A stretch of 64,000 nucleotides of DNA from JAVBWI01 sp036677445 (lineage in GTDB: Bacteria; Bacillota; Clostridia; Christensenellales; CAG-138). The first letter of the stretch is position 1. Each line of letters begins with the position of its first letter. Shown here piece by piece: positions 24,873-33,714 of the stretch. The DNA lies in NCBI GenBank assembly GCA_036677445.1, contig JAVBWI010000004.1:248001-312000 (forward strand), written 5' to 3'. The notes below the pieces were generated by a model, which ran no database searches, was not told the origin of the DNA, and saw nothing but the letters and a program-made list of their open reading frames with translations. Position numbers and translations under genes: made by a program.

Positions 24873-25493
24873 TCAATCGCCAACCGGCAGATCCCATACT
24901 TTTTTGAAGTATTCGATCAGTTCCACAGCCTTCCGTATCCCAAGATTGAACATTTGCTCGCCCGTAAGCTCGCCGCTGAAGCATTTTGCCAAATACCGCT
25001 CGCCCATCGCCTCGAGTGTTAGCTCCATCACCTCCAGCGTTTGCGCCTGATGCGGCGTAAATCCATGCTGCGCGGCATTTGGCCAGAAGGAGATATCGCG
25101 TTTGATTTCCTTGCCGTCGGCCTCGAACTCCCTGGGGAAAAAGCGAATTTCCTCCATGGCCACACGATGTGCCGCCGGGTACGCCGAAAAAAGCTCGAGC
25201 TTTTTCCTGCATAGGGCGAGCATGGTTTCAAATATGTCGCCAGTCTCTGTTCCATCATATACAAATGCCACGATCCATTCACGCAGCAGGCGGCAAAGGT
25301 GCAAGAATAGGTTTTTTTTGTCCTTGAAATAGTAGTACATTAAACCGTGCGCGACGCCCGCACGTTTGGCAATCGAGCGGGTCGACGCGCCGCTATAGCC
25401 TTTCTCGGCAAACTCATGAAGAGCCGCCTCCAAAATAACCTGTTTTTTGGGATCATCGCTGAGCACGGGACAATCCTGCTTCGCATTCGTCAA
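24873..25493 (-). CDS. TetR-family regulator, coupled to nitroreductase
   Basis: A 206-residue regulator with helix-turn-helix STRSIAKRAGVAHGLMYYYF near 30-50. An ATG at 25508 is in frame, but a TTG at 25493 sits seven bases after GGAGG and overlaps the nitroreductase stop (TTGA), so it is preferred. It is cotranscribed with the nitroreductase gene and probably binds the paired TTGAAC-N4-GTTCAA sites upstream of that gene, which would give autoregulation. Confidence 0.88.
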   Translation of the reverse strand: MTNAKQDCPVLSDDPKKQVILEAALHEFAEKGYSGASTRSIAKRAGVAHGLMYYYFKDKKNLFLHLCRLLREWIVAFVYDGTETGDIFETMLALCRKKLELFSAYPAAHRVAMEEIRFFPREFEADGKEIKRDISFWPNAAQHGFTPHQAQTLEVMELTLEAMGERYLAKCFSGELTGEQMFNLGIRKAVELIEYFKKVWDLPVGD

Positions 25494-26338
25494 AGGGAAA
25501 ACCTCCATTTTACCCTGTCCCCGTCAAGCATGGGCTCCACTGTACAGGCGACGCCCTGTACTTGCAAGCCCAGCCAGAAATGGCAGGCGCAAATACCCAC
25601 GTCCATATCGCAATGTTCCCATTTGAAGTGCTTGTAACCCCTCGGTTTTGCGATCGTTACCGTTTTGCCGTCGCCGGAGGCGGCAAAACGCCAGTGCTGG
25701 CTGTTCCCGCCGGATGGCGCCTTGCGCGCAAAGTCCAGCGCGTATTGGATGTTAGGGGGCAGCTTTTCGGGATCTTCGCCGTTTTCCATTAACTCGGCAA
25801 GGGACTTTCGCTTAAAGCTCATCATATTGCCCGCGATGCGATCGGTCAGGCGCAGCCCTTTTTGCTCCCAATAACCGAGCGGGGTGATGCAGATGGCGCG
25901 TATCCCTTCCGTTTCGTCTTTTCCGTAACCAAAAGACGGCGCTGGATCGTTTGCGTGTTTGCCCAAATGCGGCATTGCGCGCTCGACCTCGGGCAAAATA
26001 TAGTGGCCAAACCAGCAGGTGCAAACGTTAAGGCCAGTGGCGTACAAAATAAAGAGTTCCCCTGCAAATCCGGTTTTGGCGATTGACTTAAGATCGGTTC
26101 CGGATAAAAACGCCAGGCAGTCGGGCGGCGGATTTTTCAGGTTGTTGGCCAGCGGGCGGCCAAGAGACTTGAAAAAGCGCAGCTCATAGTCGTGCGCAAA
26201 GGGCAGACTTATCGAGCCTGCGAACGCCTTGAGCTTTTCCATAACCTCCGGTTCAACCGGGCGGTTCTGGTAGCTGCGGCATGAATGGCGCGCATTCACG
26301 GCGTTTTCCCAAAATCGCTTATTCTCTGCGAAATCCAT
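25490..26338 (-). CDS. nitroreductase-family flavoprotein
   Basis: A 282-residue protein of the nitroreductase superfamily, in the subgroup with two nitroreductase-like halves (putative TM-nitroreductase). The N-terminal NARHSCRSYQNRPVEP holds the FMN-phosphate-binding Arg-x-Ser pattern; RKAPSGGNSQHWRF near residue 205 is the second flavin/substrate element. Expected to use NAD(P)H to reduce nitro, quinone or similar electrophiles. The ATG at 26338 has a GGAG site; the ATG at 26362 does not. Confidence 0.85.
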   Translation of the reverse strand: MDFAENKRFWENAVNARHSCRSYQNRPVEPEVMEKLKAFAGSISLPFAHDYELRFFKSLGRPLANNLKNPPPDCLAFLSGTDLKSIAKTGFAGELFILYATGLNVCTCWFGHYILPEVERAMPHLGKHANDPAPSFGYGKDETEGIRAICITPLGYWEQKGLRLTDRIAGNMMSFKRKSLAELMENGEDPEKLPPNIQYALDFARKAPSGGNSQHWRFAASGDGKTVTIAKPRGYKHFKWEHCDMDVGICACHFWLGLQVQGVACTVEPMLDGDRVKWRFSL

Positions 26339-26362
26339 AAAATCAACTCCTGTGTTTTGCAT

Positions 26363-26412
26363 TTGAACGAGTGTTCAAAATATATGATAGCATATTTTGA
26401 ACGTTTGTTCAA
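26363..26412 (-). promoter_or_regulatory. promoter with two TetR-type operators
   Basis: Two dyads with the same pattern TTGAAC-N4-GTTCAA lie at 26363-26378 and 26397-26412, centres 34 bp apart (about three helical turns). On the minus strand TTGAAC (26412-26407), a 17-bp spacer and TATCAT (26389-26384) form a promoter for the nitroreductase-TetR operon, covered by both sites. Confidence 0.8.
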
Positions 26413-26430
26413 GAGGACTGCGTCATAATA

Positions 26431-26450
26431 AAAACGCTCCATCGGAGCGT
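26431..26450 (-). terminator. intrinsic terminator after the alpha/beta hydrolase gene
   Basis: Minus-strand hairpin with 7-bp stem ACGCTCC/GGAGCGT and a 3-base loop followed by TTTTTATTA. It is 16 bases past the hydrolase stop codon and separates that operon from the nitroreductase promoter. Confidence 0.85.
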
Positions 26451-26466
26451 CTTTGTGCGGCCGCAG

Positions 26467-27288
26467 TTATTTTGTTACGCTTTTCTGTAAAAAATCCAGC
26501 AGGATTTTATTAAAAGCCTCCGGGTTATCCATCTGTGCGGTATGCCCTGCACGAGGAATGATTTCGTAGCGGCAATTTGGTTCCCGCTTCATCCAGGAAG
26601 GCGACTGCCGGGGGAAAACACCCCCGTTGGCCCGGTCTAACTCTCCGTGCGTCAGCAAAAACGGCACGGGAATCACATAGTTGGCTTTAAATCCCGAATC
26701 CAGCCACAGGCAGGCGACGCCCGCCATGGTTATGGCGATAAAGTCTTCCTTTGTAATGCCCTGCATAGCCCAGGCGCCATACGCTTTTACCGAATCCAAC
26801 AGCCCCAGATCCGAGAGCGTCCGTTTCCGGAACGTATCCAGCGACATACGGTTCAACATATTCGGCATGGCGAGATACATCATGCGGCCAAACGGAGAGG
26901 ATTTCTTTGCGATATTCGTACAGCCGATGATGATCAACGCATTCGCGCGCTCCGGATACCGGCGAACAAATTCCTGCGCAACATACCCGCCGAATGAATG
27001 TCCCGCCAGGGCAACCTTTTCTGCGCCCAGTTCATCCAGGATCGCCAGCAGATCATCCGCCAGAATGCCCACGGTGATTTCCGGCCCGATCGGAGTTGAG
27101 CGTCCATGGCCGCGCAAATCCCATGTTAAAACCCGATACCCCGCCTCAACGAGCGGAGAAATCTGGGCGTCGAAAGCGTGATGGTCGAGCGTGGCCCCGT
27201 GGGAGAAAACAACGGCCGGGCCGTTTTCCGGGCCGCTGGTCCAATAATGAAGGTTAGACCCTAATCTTGATAAAATCTTTTCGGTCAT
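26467..27288 (-). CDS. alpha/beta-fold hydrolase
   Basis: A 273-residue soluble hydrolase. Oxyanion-region motif FSHGATLDHHAF near 34-45, WDLRGHGRS near 63, nucleophile elbow LAGHSFGGYVAQE with Ser near residue 100, late acid around HGELDRAN and catalytic His in RAGHTAQMDNPEAF. This fits esterases, lactonases or haloperoxidase-like enzymes; substrate unknown. The ATG at 27288 overlaps the TetR stop by four bases and has a GAGGTG site, so the 27327 extension is rejected. Regulated with the TetR gene. Confidence 0.88.
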   Translation of the reverse strand: MTEKILSRLGSNLHYWTSGPENGPAVVFSHGATLDHHAFDAQISPLVEAGYRVLTWDLRGHGRSTPIGPEITVGILADDLLAILDELGAEKVALAGHSFGGYVAQEFVRRYPERANALIIIGCTNIAKKSSPFGRMMYLAMPNMLNRMSLDTFRKRTLSDLGLLDSVKAYGAWAMQGITKEDFIAITMAGVACLWLDSGFKANYVIPVPFLLTHGELDRANGGVFPRQSPSWMKREPNCRYEIIPRAGHTAQMDNPEAFNKILLDFLQKSVTK

Positions 27289-27905
27289 AGTATCAACACC
27301 TCGCCGTCCATTCCCAGTATCCTGCAAATTGCGTCATTCAGGGACGCCGCGTATTGGGCATGCAATAGTTCATCCTGGATATACGCGCTAAAGTAAACGC
27401 TCTGCGGGAGCGTGGTCACAGCACGCAGCAATATATCGGCCGTCTCGAGGGGGTATTTTACCTTGAATACGCCTTCTTCTATGCCCTGCCCAATAATTTT
27501 TGAAAGCAGCTCAACGTACTCCTGCGCAAGCGTAATATAGTATTTGTAAAGCGTAAAGTCGGATTGCATGATCATGCCCAGATACTTTACAAGTTCTTTT
27601 TCGGGCTCTATCAGCGTTCGCTTTCTCTCCAAAAACAGCTTTAGTTTTTCTACCGCTGCAAGTTTTCCATCCGCGACGATTGGCTCAAGTTTTTCCCGCG
27701 TATTCCGCATCAGCAACAAAATACTCTCCGTAAGCACCTCCTCCTTGGATTTGAAATAATGATAGAAGCCGCCTTTTGAAAGAGACGACGCTTTTAAAAT
27801 GTCGTCAATACTCGTTTCTTCGTATCCCTTTTCAAGAAACAATTTCTCGGCGACCCTCATAAGCTCAATCTTTTTCAAATTGTGTTTGTTTTCTGTCTGC
27901 AGCAT
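27285..27905 (-). CDS. TetR-family transcriptional regulator
   Basis: A 206-residue regulator with helix-turn-helix TSIDDILKASSLSKGGFYHYF near 32-52 and a C-terminal helical ligand domain. Strong GGAGGGTGA site before the ATG. First gene of a two-gene operon with the alpha/beta hydrolase. A perfect palindrome ACCGACGTCGGT 20 bases upstream is the likely autoregulatory site. Confidence 0.92.
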   Translation of the reverse strand: MLQTENKHNLKKIELMRVAEKLFLEKGYEETSIDDILKASSLSKGGFYHYFKSKEEVLTESILLLMRNTREKLEPIVADGKLAAVEKLKLFLERKRTLIEPEKELVKYLGMIMQSDFTLYKYYITLAQEYVELLSKIIGQGIEEGVFKVKYPLETADILLRAVTTLPQSVYFSAYIQDELLHAQYAASLNDAICRILGMDGEVLIL

Positions 27906-27924
27906 TTACTCACCCTCCAAGCAG

Positions 27925-27936
27925 ACCGACGTCGGT
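27925..27936 (-). promoter_or_regulatory. palindromic operator for the TetR-hydrolase operon
   Basis: Perfect 12-bp palindrome ACCGACGTCGGT between the start codon of the TetR gene and an AT-rich stretch that could hold its promoter. Sites with an ACCGAC/GTCGGT dyad are common for TetR proteins with this helix-turn-helix type. Confidence 0.6.
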
Positions 27937-28093
27937 ATGTTTTTATTAAAAAATAAAACGCTATAGTTGTCCAGCCTCATCCAACCGGGGAAATATGGAT
28001 ATGCGTTTTATTTTTTCTTAATTCTGCCGCTATTCAATTCGGGGGCAACTTTAATACCGGTACACGCCGTAGTTTCGCTTTCAGCTTTATGCA

Positions 28094-28115
28094 ATATAAA
28101 ATGTGATGAAGTATT
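28094..28115 (+). promoter_or_regulatory. 22-bp motif shared with 33917, candidate PocR-AraC site
   Basis: Sequence ATAYAAARTGTGATGAAGTATT (written with ambiguity codes in two places) occurs here, 71 bases before the URO-D ATG, and again at 33917-33938 upstream of the PocR-AraC gene, with only two differences and in the same orientation. No other copy was noticed. A regulator of the corrinoid cluster is the natural binder. Confidence 0.65.
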
Positions 28116-28186
28116 TATCATGCATTAGGCTTATGGTATGATACTATTACATTGCTGCATGCCAACCATAACCAAGGAGAACTGAT

Positions 28187-29206
28187 ATGACAAGTAAAGA
28201 GCGCTGCATGGCTGTTTTGCAAGGCAAGGCCCCCGACCGCGTGCCTTTGTTTCCACTGATGATGTTTTTTGCCGCGGATCGCGCTAAAATTTCCTATCGC
28301 CGTTTTTCCACCGACGCTTCCGCGTTGGCAGACGCACAATTGAATATCTTTGAAAGCTACTGCGTGGACGCCGTAACCGTCTGCAGCGATTCGGATCGCG
28401 TAAGCGGAGATATGGGCGCGCAAATCCAATATCCCGAAAACGGCACGCCATATTTAGCCCAACCCCTGGTTACCTGCGAAGCTGATTTTGACGCGCTCAA
28501 GCGCCCCGACCCCCTGAAGCCCAACTCCAGGATGAAGGAACGCATCGATTCCGTAGAAATGCTTGCAAAGGCAGTAGGCAAACAAGCGCTGGTGCTTGGC
28601 TGGGTAGAAATGCCCTTTGCGGAGGTTTGCGAATGGGTGGGCTTACAGGATTTGATGTATATGCTCTATGACGAACCCGAATTTGTACATCGCATGCTGG
28701 AATTTATCACCGATATAGAAATTGAGTATGCTTTGGCGCAGCTTTCCGCGGGCGCGCATATGATAGGCTGCGGCGACTCCGCGGCTTCCCTGGTTTCCCC
28801 GCCCCAGTTCCGTGAATTTATTCTGCCCTATCAGCAGCGGGTCATCGAAGCAATCCATAAAGCAGGCGGTTTAGCCAAACTGCATATATGCGGCAATTCC
28901 CAGCATGTATTGGATCAGCTCTCGCAAAACGGCGCCGATTTATACAATATCGATCATATGGTGGACCTGGCGATGGCCCGGGATGCCTACAGCGCTGTTG
29001 GCAAGGCCTTTAAAGGCAATGTGGACCCTGTGCGTGACCTGATGGCCGCCACCCCCGAGCATGCGCGGCAGCAATCGCTCCATTGCATTACGCTATGCAA
29101 AAACACTGCGTTCATGCTCAGCGCAGGTTGCGAGATCCCGGCCGCGACTACTGACGAAGTGTATTTTGCCTTTGCAAAAGCGCCTCAGGAAATATCGCTT
29201 TATTAA
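28187..29206 (+). CDS. URO-D/MtaA-family corrinoid methyltransferase
   Basis: A 339-residue TIM-barrel protein of the uroporphyrinogen decarboxylase superfamily, in the branch of methylcobamide:CoM-type methyltransferases. The zinc site of that branch is present as His233-x-Cys235 (KLHICGNSQ) and Cys315 (SAGCEIP). It should move a methyl group between a corrinoid protein and a thiol or other acceptor, or act on the methylated substrate itself. The ATG at 28187 follows AAGGAG. It is transcribed alone on the plus strand, next to the minus-strand corrinoid operon, and its 3' end overlaps the DUF2284 gene by 59 bases tail to tail. Confidence 0.85.
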   Translation: MTSKERCMAVLQGKAPDRVPLFPLMMFFAADRAKISYRRFSTDASALADAQLNIFESYCVDAVTVCSDSDRVSGDMGAQIQYPENGTPYLAQPLVTCEADFDALKRPDPLKPNSRMKERIDSVEMLAKAVGKQALVLGWVEMPFAEVCEWVGLQDLMYMLYDEPEFVHRMLEFITDIEIEYALAQLSAGAHMIGCGDSAASLVSPPQFREFILPYQQRVIEAIHKAGGLAKLHICGNSQHVLDQLSQNGADLYNIDHMVDLAMARDAYSAVGKAFKGNVDPVRDLMAATPEHARQQSLHCITLCKNTAFMLSAGCEIPAATTDEVYFAFAKAPQEISLY

Positions 29207-29741
29207 TGTATAAAATACAGCTGACATAGGTAACGGTATCGGGTCCATAATTGTATTTCACGCGGCACGCTTCACAGACAGTGCTCACAACAAGGCCGTA
29301 TGCCTCCATCGCCGATATCATTCGGCCGGGAAACCTGCACGGCTGATCGGGGTATGTGCACTGCTCGCATAGTTTGCAGGGGCCGGCGCCCATGGGCAGT
29401 ACCTCGGCGTAAATTTCTTTTGCTTTTTCATAAAACTCAAGGAATTTTTCCTGGTGTGTGTGATAGCCGTCCATCATGCTTTCATAATCGAATGAATCCT
29501 CCAATTGAACGGTAGTCTGTACCAGAATGCCTTGTGAATACGCTTTTACCTTCTCGGCGATCATCTCTAAAGAATCGCAGCCGGGAGGGCAGCTCCAACT
29601 CCCGGCATAATGGTTGCACCGGTTGGACTTGCACATTTCAAGCACCTCAGGCAGGAATTCCAGTTTCCCTGTGTCTAAGGGTGCGATGCATGTAAACCCG
29701 ATATCTGTCGCGAGTGAATACAACGTCTGATACATATCCAT
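29148..29741 (-). CDS. DUF2284 metal-binding protein
   Basis: A 197-residue cysteine-rich protein of the DUF2284 family. Cysteine clusters: CKSNRCNHYAGSWSCPPGC near residues 40-60, and CKLCEQCTYPDQPCRFPG near 125-140, with a third CEACRVKYNYG. These suggest bound metal or iron-sulfur clusters. The ATG at 29741 has AGGAGA seven bases upstream; the frame opens earlier at 29774. It is the last gene of the activator-URO-D-CobW operon; the function in corrinoid systems is not established. Confidence 0.82.
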   Translation of the reverse strand: MDMYQTLYSLATDIGFTCIAPLDTGKLEFLPEVLEMCKSNRCNHYAGSWSCPPGCDSLEMIAEKVKAYSQGILVQTTVQLEDSFDYESMMDGYHTHQEKFLEFYEKAKEIYAEVLPMGAGPCKLCEQCTYPDQPCRFPGRMISAMEAYGLVVSTVCEACRVKYNYGPDTVTYVSCILYINKAIFPEALLQRQNTLRQ

Positions 29742-29791
29742 TTCGAGATCTCCTATTATATATGGCATCCGCATTGATTTCTTCGGCGTTT

Positions 29792-30712
29792 TTACGGCCC
29801 CTTATACACCGAATCCTTAGGGAGCCCGAAGCTTTCCAATGCCCGGCTGATTGTTTTGTTTGCGGGCAATCCGCCGCCCGATAATACGACCAATTTATTT
29901 ACTGCAGCATTCACGGCGCCTTCCCAATGTGTAATGCTTATGTCCCCCAACACGCCGTCCACATAATAGAATTTGTTATCCTTTCGGACAAAGCCCTTAA
30001 CCCTGTATGCATCGGCGGCGATCGCCTTTACAAATTCGGTAAGCTTATGAAGGCTTTCAAGCAAACTCACGTCAATCAGGAATTTCTGGTTCGTAATATC
30101 CGCTATTTGCATTCCCCTGCCTTCTTCTGCATGACCGCCAGTCCCACATAACCACTCGGGCAGGATTTTCCCAAAACTAGTCTCGTAAATGGGGATGTTC
30201 GGGATTATCCGATCCAGGTACTCTTTGGTCCTGCTTAATTCGTCTTTACCGGCCAAATCCGTTTTGTTCAGGATGACCACATCAGCGGCGGCCAACTGCT
30301 GCCTGCAAGCACTCGCGGTATCGATCACTTTATGGAAGTTTACGGCGTCCACCACACATATGCCGCCTTGATATTCGATGGACCGGAACATAGCGGAGGA
30401 CAGGATCCCTCTGATATCCGCCGGGTCGGAAAGGCCGGACGCTTCCACAAGAATAACCTCCGGTTGGCTGCGCGCCGCTTCAAGCAGAGCGTTTTCAAAT
30501 TGGCCCAGTCTGCAGGAGCAGAATATCGAACCATTGTTGATTTCGCGCACGGCAGCACCGATACTCTGCAATAGGCTGCCGTCCACGCCTTCCTTGCCAA
30601 ATTCGTTGATAATAACGGCTAATCGCCTGTTATTCAACAAACCGATCAGATTTTTCAGCAGCGTCGTTTTGCCCGCGCCCAAAAATCCCGTTATCAAATA
30701 GAGCGAACTCAT
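29792..30712 (-). CDS. CobW/G3E-family GTPase
   Basis: A 306-residue P-loop GTPase of the CobW/HypB/UreG metallochaperone class. Walker A GFLGAGKTTLLKN near residue 8, Walker B ILVEASGLSDP near 90, base-recognition NKTDL near 150. The usual metal-binding CxCC is present as FCSC near 64. C-terminal CobW_C-like domain. The start overlaps the preceding URO-D/thioredoxin gene by four bases. In a corrinoid cluster it may deliver zinc or assist corrinoid insertion; this role is inferred. Confidence 0.88.
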   Translation of the reverse strand: MSSLYLITGFLGAGKTTLLKNLIGLLNNRRLAVIINEFGKEGVDGSLLQSIGAAVREINNGSIFCSCRLGQFENALLEAARSQPEVILVEASGLSDPADIRGILSSAMFRSIEYQGGICVVDAVNFHKVIDTASACRQQLAAADVVILNKTDLAGKDELSRTKEYLDRIIPNIPIYETSFGKILPEWLCGTGGHAEEGRGMQIADITNQKFLIDVSLLESLHKLTEFVKAIAADAYRVKGFVRKDNKFYYVDGVLGDISITHWEGAVNAAVNKLVVLSGGGLPANKTISRALESFGLPKDSVYKGP

Positions 30713-32079
30713 AGACCCACCTTCTCCAAAGCGGCTTCTATTTCGGCGTTCAGCTGTTCCTTGCTTGGGATGATGGAACGGAACTTCAGCTCTCCGTTGA
30801 TATACATGGACGGCAGATTTGGTACGCCCATTTTTTTGCAGCGCGCGATATTTTCCAGGCTGGTGAACTTATACTCCACCAAGTCTACTTTTTCGCCAAA
30901 GCGCTCCTTTGCCGTGTATGCGGCGCCCATCATATACGTGCAGGCGGCACAGGTGGCCGAATCCAGCGTAAATACCTCAATAAGCGGTTTTTTCAGCTTC
31001 GCGTAATCGGGGATGGATACTTCCGTCACTGCTTCGGCGCGAACATAGTTTTTCAGCATCTCGCGCACATTGTCCGTAAACAGTACCGCCTGGCTTACGC
31101 CCACCGCGTTTTCGACGGGTACATCATAGGGCATATCGCACCCGGGCGCTATGATGAAGTTTTGCTTATCTGGAATGCTGTCCAACAAATCAACGGCATA
31201 TTTCATATTATCCTGCTGTGAGCCATGGAGCATGACAGTGGTAAGCGGGATATTGCCCCCAATTGCAATGTTATATTTGTCGGTGATGGATTTCGCATAA
31301 ATCAAATCAACATTTTCGTCCACGAAAATAGAATCCGGCGCAGCCTTGCACATGACCTCGATGTTACGGGTAGCATCACCGCATACGAAGAAGGATGAGA
31401 ATACGCCCCGATTCCGTATATGGCTGAATATATCGGCAAAGCAGTCAGACATAAATTCGGTAAAATGGGAGGAAGAAATCTGTGATATCAGCGGATCCAC
31501 CACCGCTATCACATCCATGCCCGCGTCCGTATAATACTCCGCCATGCGCTTGGCGGTTTCGGCGCAATATCCAAGCAGTTCTTTTACATACGCCTCGTCA
31601 TCATACATGTCCATAAATATGTCGTTGCCCCGCAGATGGGAAGCGAGTGTAAAAGGACCGCAAACCAGCCCGAAAAGCGCCGTCGTATCCCCTATCGCGG
31701 CTTTCATGCGGCGCATCGTGTTGAGAACCATAGGGATTCGCCCGCTTTTAACCGTAGGAATCGTACACCTGCACGGCACTGCCATGGTTTCGGCTAATGG
31801 ATGCGTTTTGACGGACGGAGGCGAGTATTCCGTCCAAAACAGCTCGCACCCCAGGCACTCGGCCTCGATCTGCAGATCGAACAGCACCGGCTGGCCGTCC
31901 GGCTTGTAAAGCTTATTCACTTCCAAAAGCGATTGAAGAAGCTTTTCCTCATCGGTCAAAACTTCCAGTGCATTGTAACCCAGCAATTTCCCGGAATGTA
32001 CTCCCGCAAAAGGAACCCAAGGCGTCCTTTCGGCGGCTTCATGCCGCAGCGCTTGAAAAAGAATCTCCTTTTTTTGCAT
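30709..32079 (-). CDS. URO-D-family methyltransferase fused to a thioredoxin-like domain
   Basis: A 456-residue two-domain protein. Residues ~1-345 form a URO-D/MtaA-like barrel; the C-terminal Cys of the zinc site is present in APGCDMP, but the position of the His-x-Cys pair reads FFVCGDA, so the histidine is missing. Residues ~365-456 look like a thioredoxin-fold domain: a Cys377-Ala-Ala-Cys380 redox pair, a VPNLPSMYING cis-proline region, and a final helix. A thiol-redox or methyl-acceptor role is therefore possible. AGGAGG precedes the ATG. Cotranscribed with the reductive activator and CobW genes. Confidence 0.8.
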   Translation of the reverse strand: MQKKEILFQALRHEAAERTPWVPFAGVHSGKLLGYNALEVLTDEEKLLQSLLEVNKLYKPDGQPVLFDLQIEAECLGCELFWTEYSPPSVKTHPLAETMAVPCRCTIPTVKSGRIPMVLNTMRRMKAAIGDTTALFGLVCGPFTLASHLRGNDIFMDMYDDEAYVKELLGYCAETAKRMAEYYTDAGMDVIAVVDPLISQISSSHFTEFMSDCFADIFSHIRNRGVFSSFFVCGDATRNIEVMCKAAPDSIFVDENVDLIYAKSITDKYNIAIGGNIPLTTVMLHGSQQDNMKYAVDLLDSIPDKQNFIIAPGCDMPYDVPVENAVGVSQAVLFTDNVREMLKNYVRAEAVTEVSIPDYAKLKKPLIEVFTLDSATCAACTYMMGAAYTAKERFGEKVDLVEYKFTSLENIARCKKMGVPNLPSMYINGELKFRSIIPSKEQLNAEIEAALEKVGL

Positions 32080-32154
32080 ATAACGTTCCTCCTCGTGCGA
32101 TATAACGCTTACTTTGCCGTGATGGTTTATAAGTATTTTTTGAAAACGGTCAGA

Positions 32155-33714
32155 TCATTCAAAGTACATACAGTCCACAAATTTCTCCATAAATACCGGA
32201 TCGGAAGATAAATCAATCGTATGGGCTGCTGAACCGTAACTTTCCGAAACCGCAAGTAAGGACCGATCCCTTAACAGCATGATTGCCCCCATGCACGCGG
32301 CGTTGCCTATCGCCAAAGCGCAGCGGGAGGCGCCTTCGGGTATCAACCCGATTTTTTCAGCATTCAGGATGTTGAGGCTGCTGCCCAGGCCGCCGGCGAT
32401 CAGAAGCGAAGCCAATTCGTCCGCGCACATTTCGCCGTGATTTAAAAGCGTCAGCATACCGGCGCATATGGCCGATTTTGCCAGCTGGACCGCCCGGATA
32501 TCCTTCTGTGTTAAATATACCGGGCTTTTGCCTATCGATACCCTGGTTTCGCCGCCTTCGCCAAGCAGGCGTAAGCTCTTAGCCCTGGCTTTATCGATCA
32601 CCCCGGTTTCGTCGATCACACCGAGCTCCAATAAGCAAGCGACAGCGTCCACAAGGCCGGATCCGCAGATGCTTGCGGGCGCCGCCCCGCCAATGGTTTC
32701 GTATTTCAATTGTTCGTTTTGTAGATAGGCCTTGAATATCGCGCCCGAAACGGATGTGCTACCCATACTGATTCCCGCCCCTTCAAAAGCCGGGCCTGCC
32801 GCTGTGGAGCAGCACAGCAGCACTCCGTCCTTCGCCAGAACCATCTCGCCGTTTGTTCCTATATCCATCAGTATCGCGGGGCGTTTATAGCCAGTCAGCC
32901 CGCTGGAAAGTATACCTGTGGTGATATCCGCGCCGATATACGCCGATATGCATCGCGGAAGATATATACGGCAACTTTCGTGCCAGGATAGGCCGATGCT
33001 TTTTGCCGAAATATGCTCCCCGAAATAACGGTTGGGTACGAAAGGAAGCTTCGCGATGGATGTGGGATCCTCGCCGCAAAGAAGGTAAAGCATGGCGGTG
33101 TTCCCCGTAAGCACCGCGGAGTCGACTTCTTCAATATTTCTTTGCGCCCCGGCGCACATATCGCGCACAAGAGAATCTATGCAGCTTACAATACTGCGTT
33201 TGAGTTCCCCTCTCTCGCCTTGGAGGGATTTATCCAGCCGGGACATCACATCAGCCCCGTAGCTGCACTGCGGGTTCGGGCATGCCTTCACGCCCAGTAT
33301 CCGCCCTGTTTTCAGATCGAACAAATAGGCTGCAACGGTCGTCGTCCCTATATCCACTGCAGCGCCGATAAAAGAACCCCACGGCGCAAAACCGGTTTCG
33401 CCCATTACCCCGTCAATAAGTATGCTGCTTTCCTTTTGCTTTGGCAACCGGATAAAAACGTCGCCCAATGCTTTGGCGAGGCACGCGATTCTTACATGTG
33501 CCTTGCATTCCTCCGGGGACAAAAAAGCCATTTCCCGCTCGGTCGGGTTGGACAGTTTCCCTGTCGCGACAACTTTGCATTTCCCGCATCGGCCGTTGCC
33601 GCCGCACGGCATTTTTATGGATAACCCCATATCCAGCATCGCGCCGGATAATGTGACCGGGCCTGCGACCGTTTTTTGAATGATGCCTGAGTCGGTTTCT
33701 ACGGTGATGATCAT
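32155..33714 (-). CDS. corrinoid reductive activator, 2Fe-2S ferredoxin plus ASKHA (RamA-like, DUF4445)
   Basis: A 519-residue protein that should reduce inactive Co(II) corrinoid back to Co(I) at the cost of ATP. The N-terminal ferredoxin domain ligates a 2Fe-2S cluster through Cys37, Cys43, Cys46 and Cys78. The remaining ~400 residues are the ASKHA-type ATPase region, with AVDIGTTTVAAYL, DIGTNGEM and SGLVDAVA motifs. This matches activators of O-demethylase and methylamine systems (DUF4445). The ATG at 33714 has AAGGAG; earlier in-frame starts are rejected. First gene of the four-gene minus-strand operon. Confidence 0.92.
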   Translation of the reverse strand: MIITVETDSGIIQKTVAGPVTLSGAMLDMGLSIKMPCGGNGRCGKCKVVATGKLSNPTEREMAFLSPEECKAHVRIACLAKALGDVFIRLPKQKESSILIDGVMGETGFAPWGSFIGAAVDIGTTTVAAYLFDLKTGRILGVKACPNPQCSYGADVMSRLDKSLQGERGELKRSIVSCIDSLVRDMCAGAQRNIEEVDSAVLTGNTAMLYLLCGEDPTSIAKLPFVPNRYFGEHISAKSIGLSWHESCRIYLPRCISAYIGADITTGILSSGLTGYKRPAILMDIGTNGEMVLAKDGVLLCCSTAAGPAFEGAGISMGSTSVSGAIFKAYLQNEQLKYETIGGAAPASICGSGLVDAVACLLELGVIDETGVIDKARAKSLRLLGEGGETRVSIGKSPVYLTQKDIRAVQLAKSAICAGMLTLLNHGEMCADELASLLIAGGLGSSLNILNAEKIGLIPEGASRCALAIGNAACMGAIMLLRDRSLLAVSESYGSAAHTIDLSSDPVFMEKFVDCMYFE

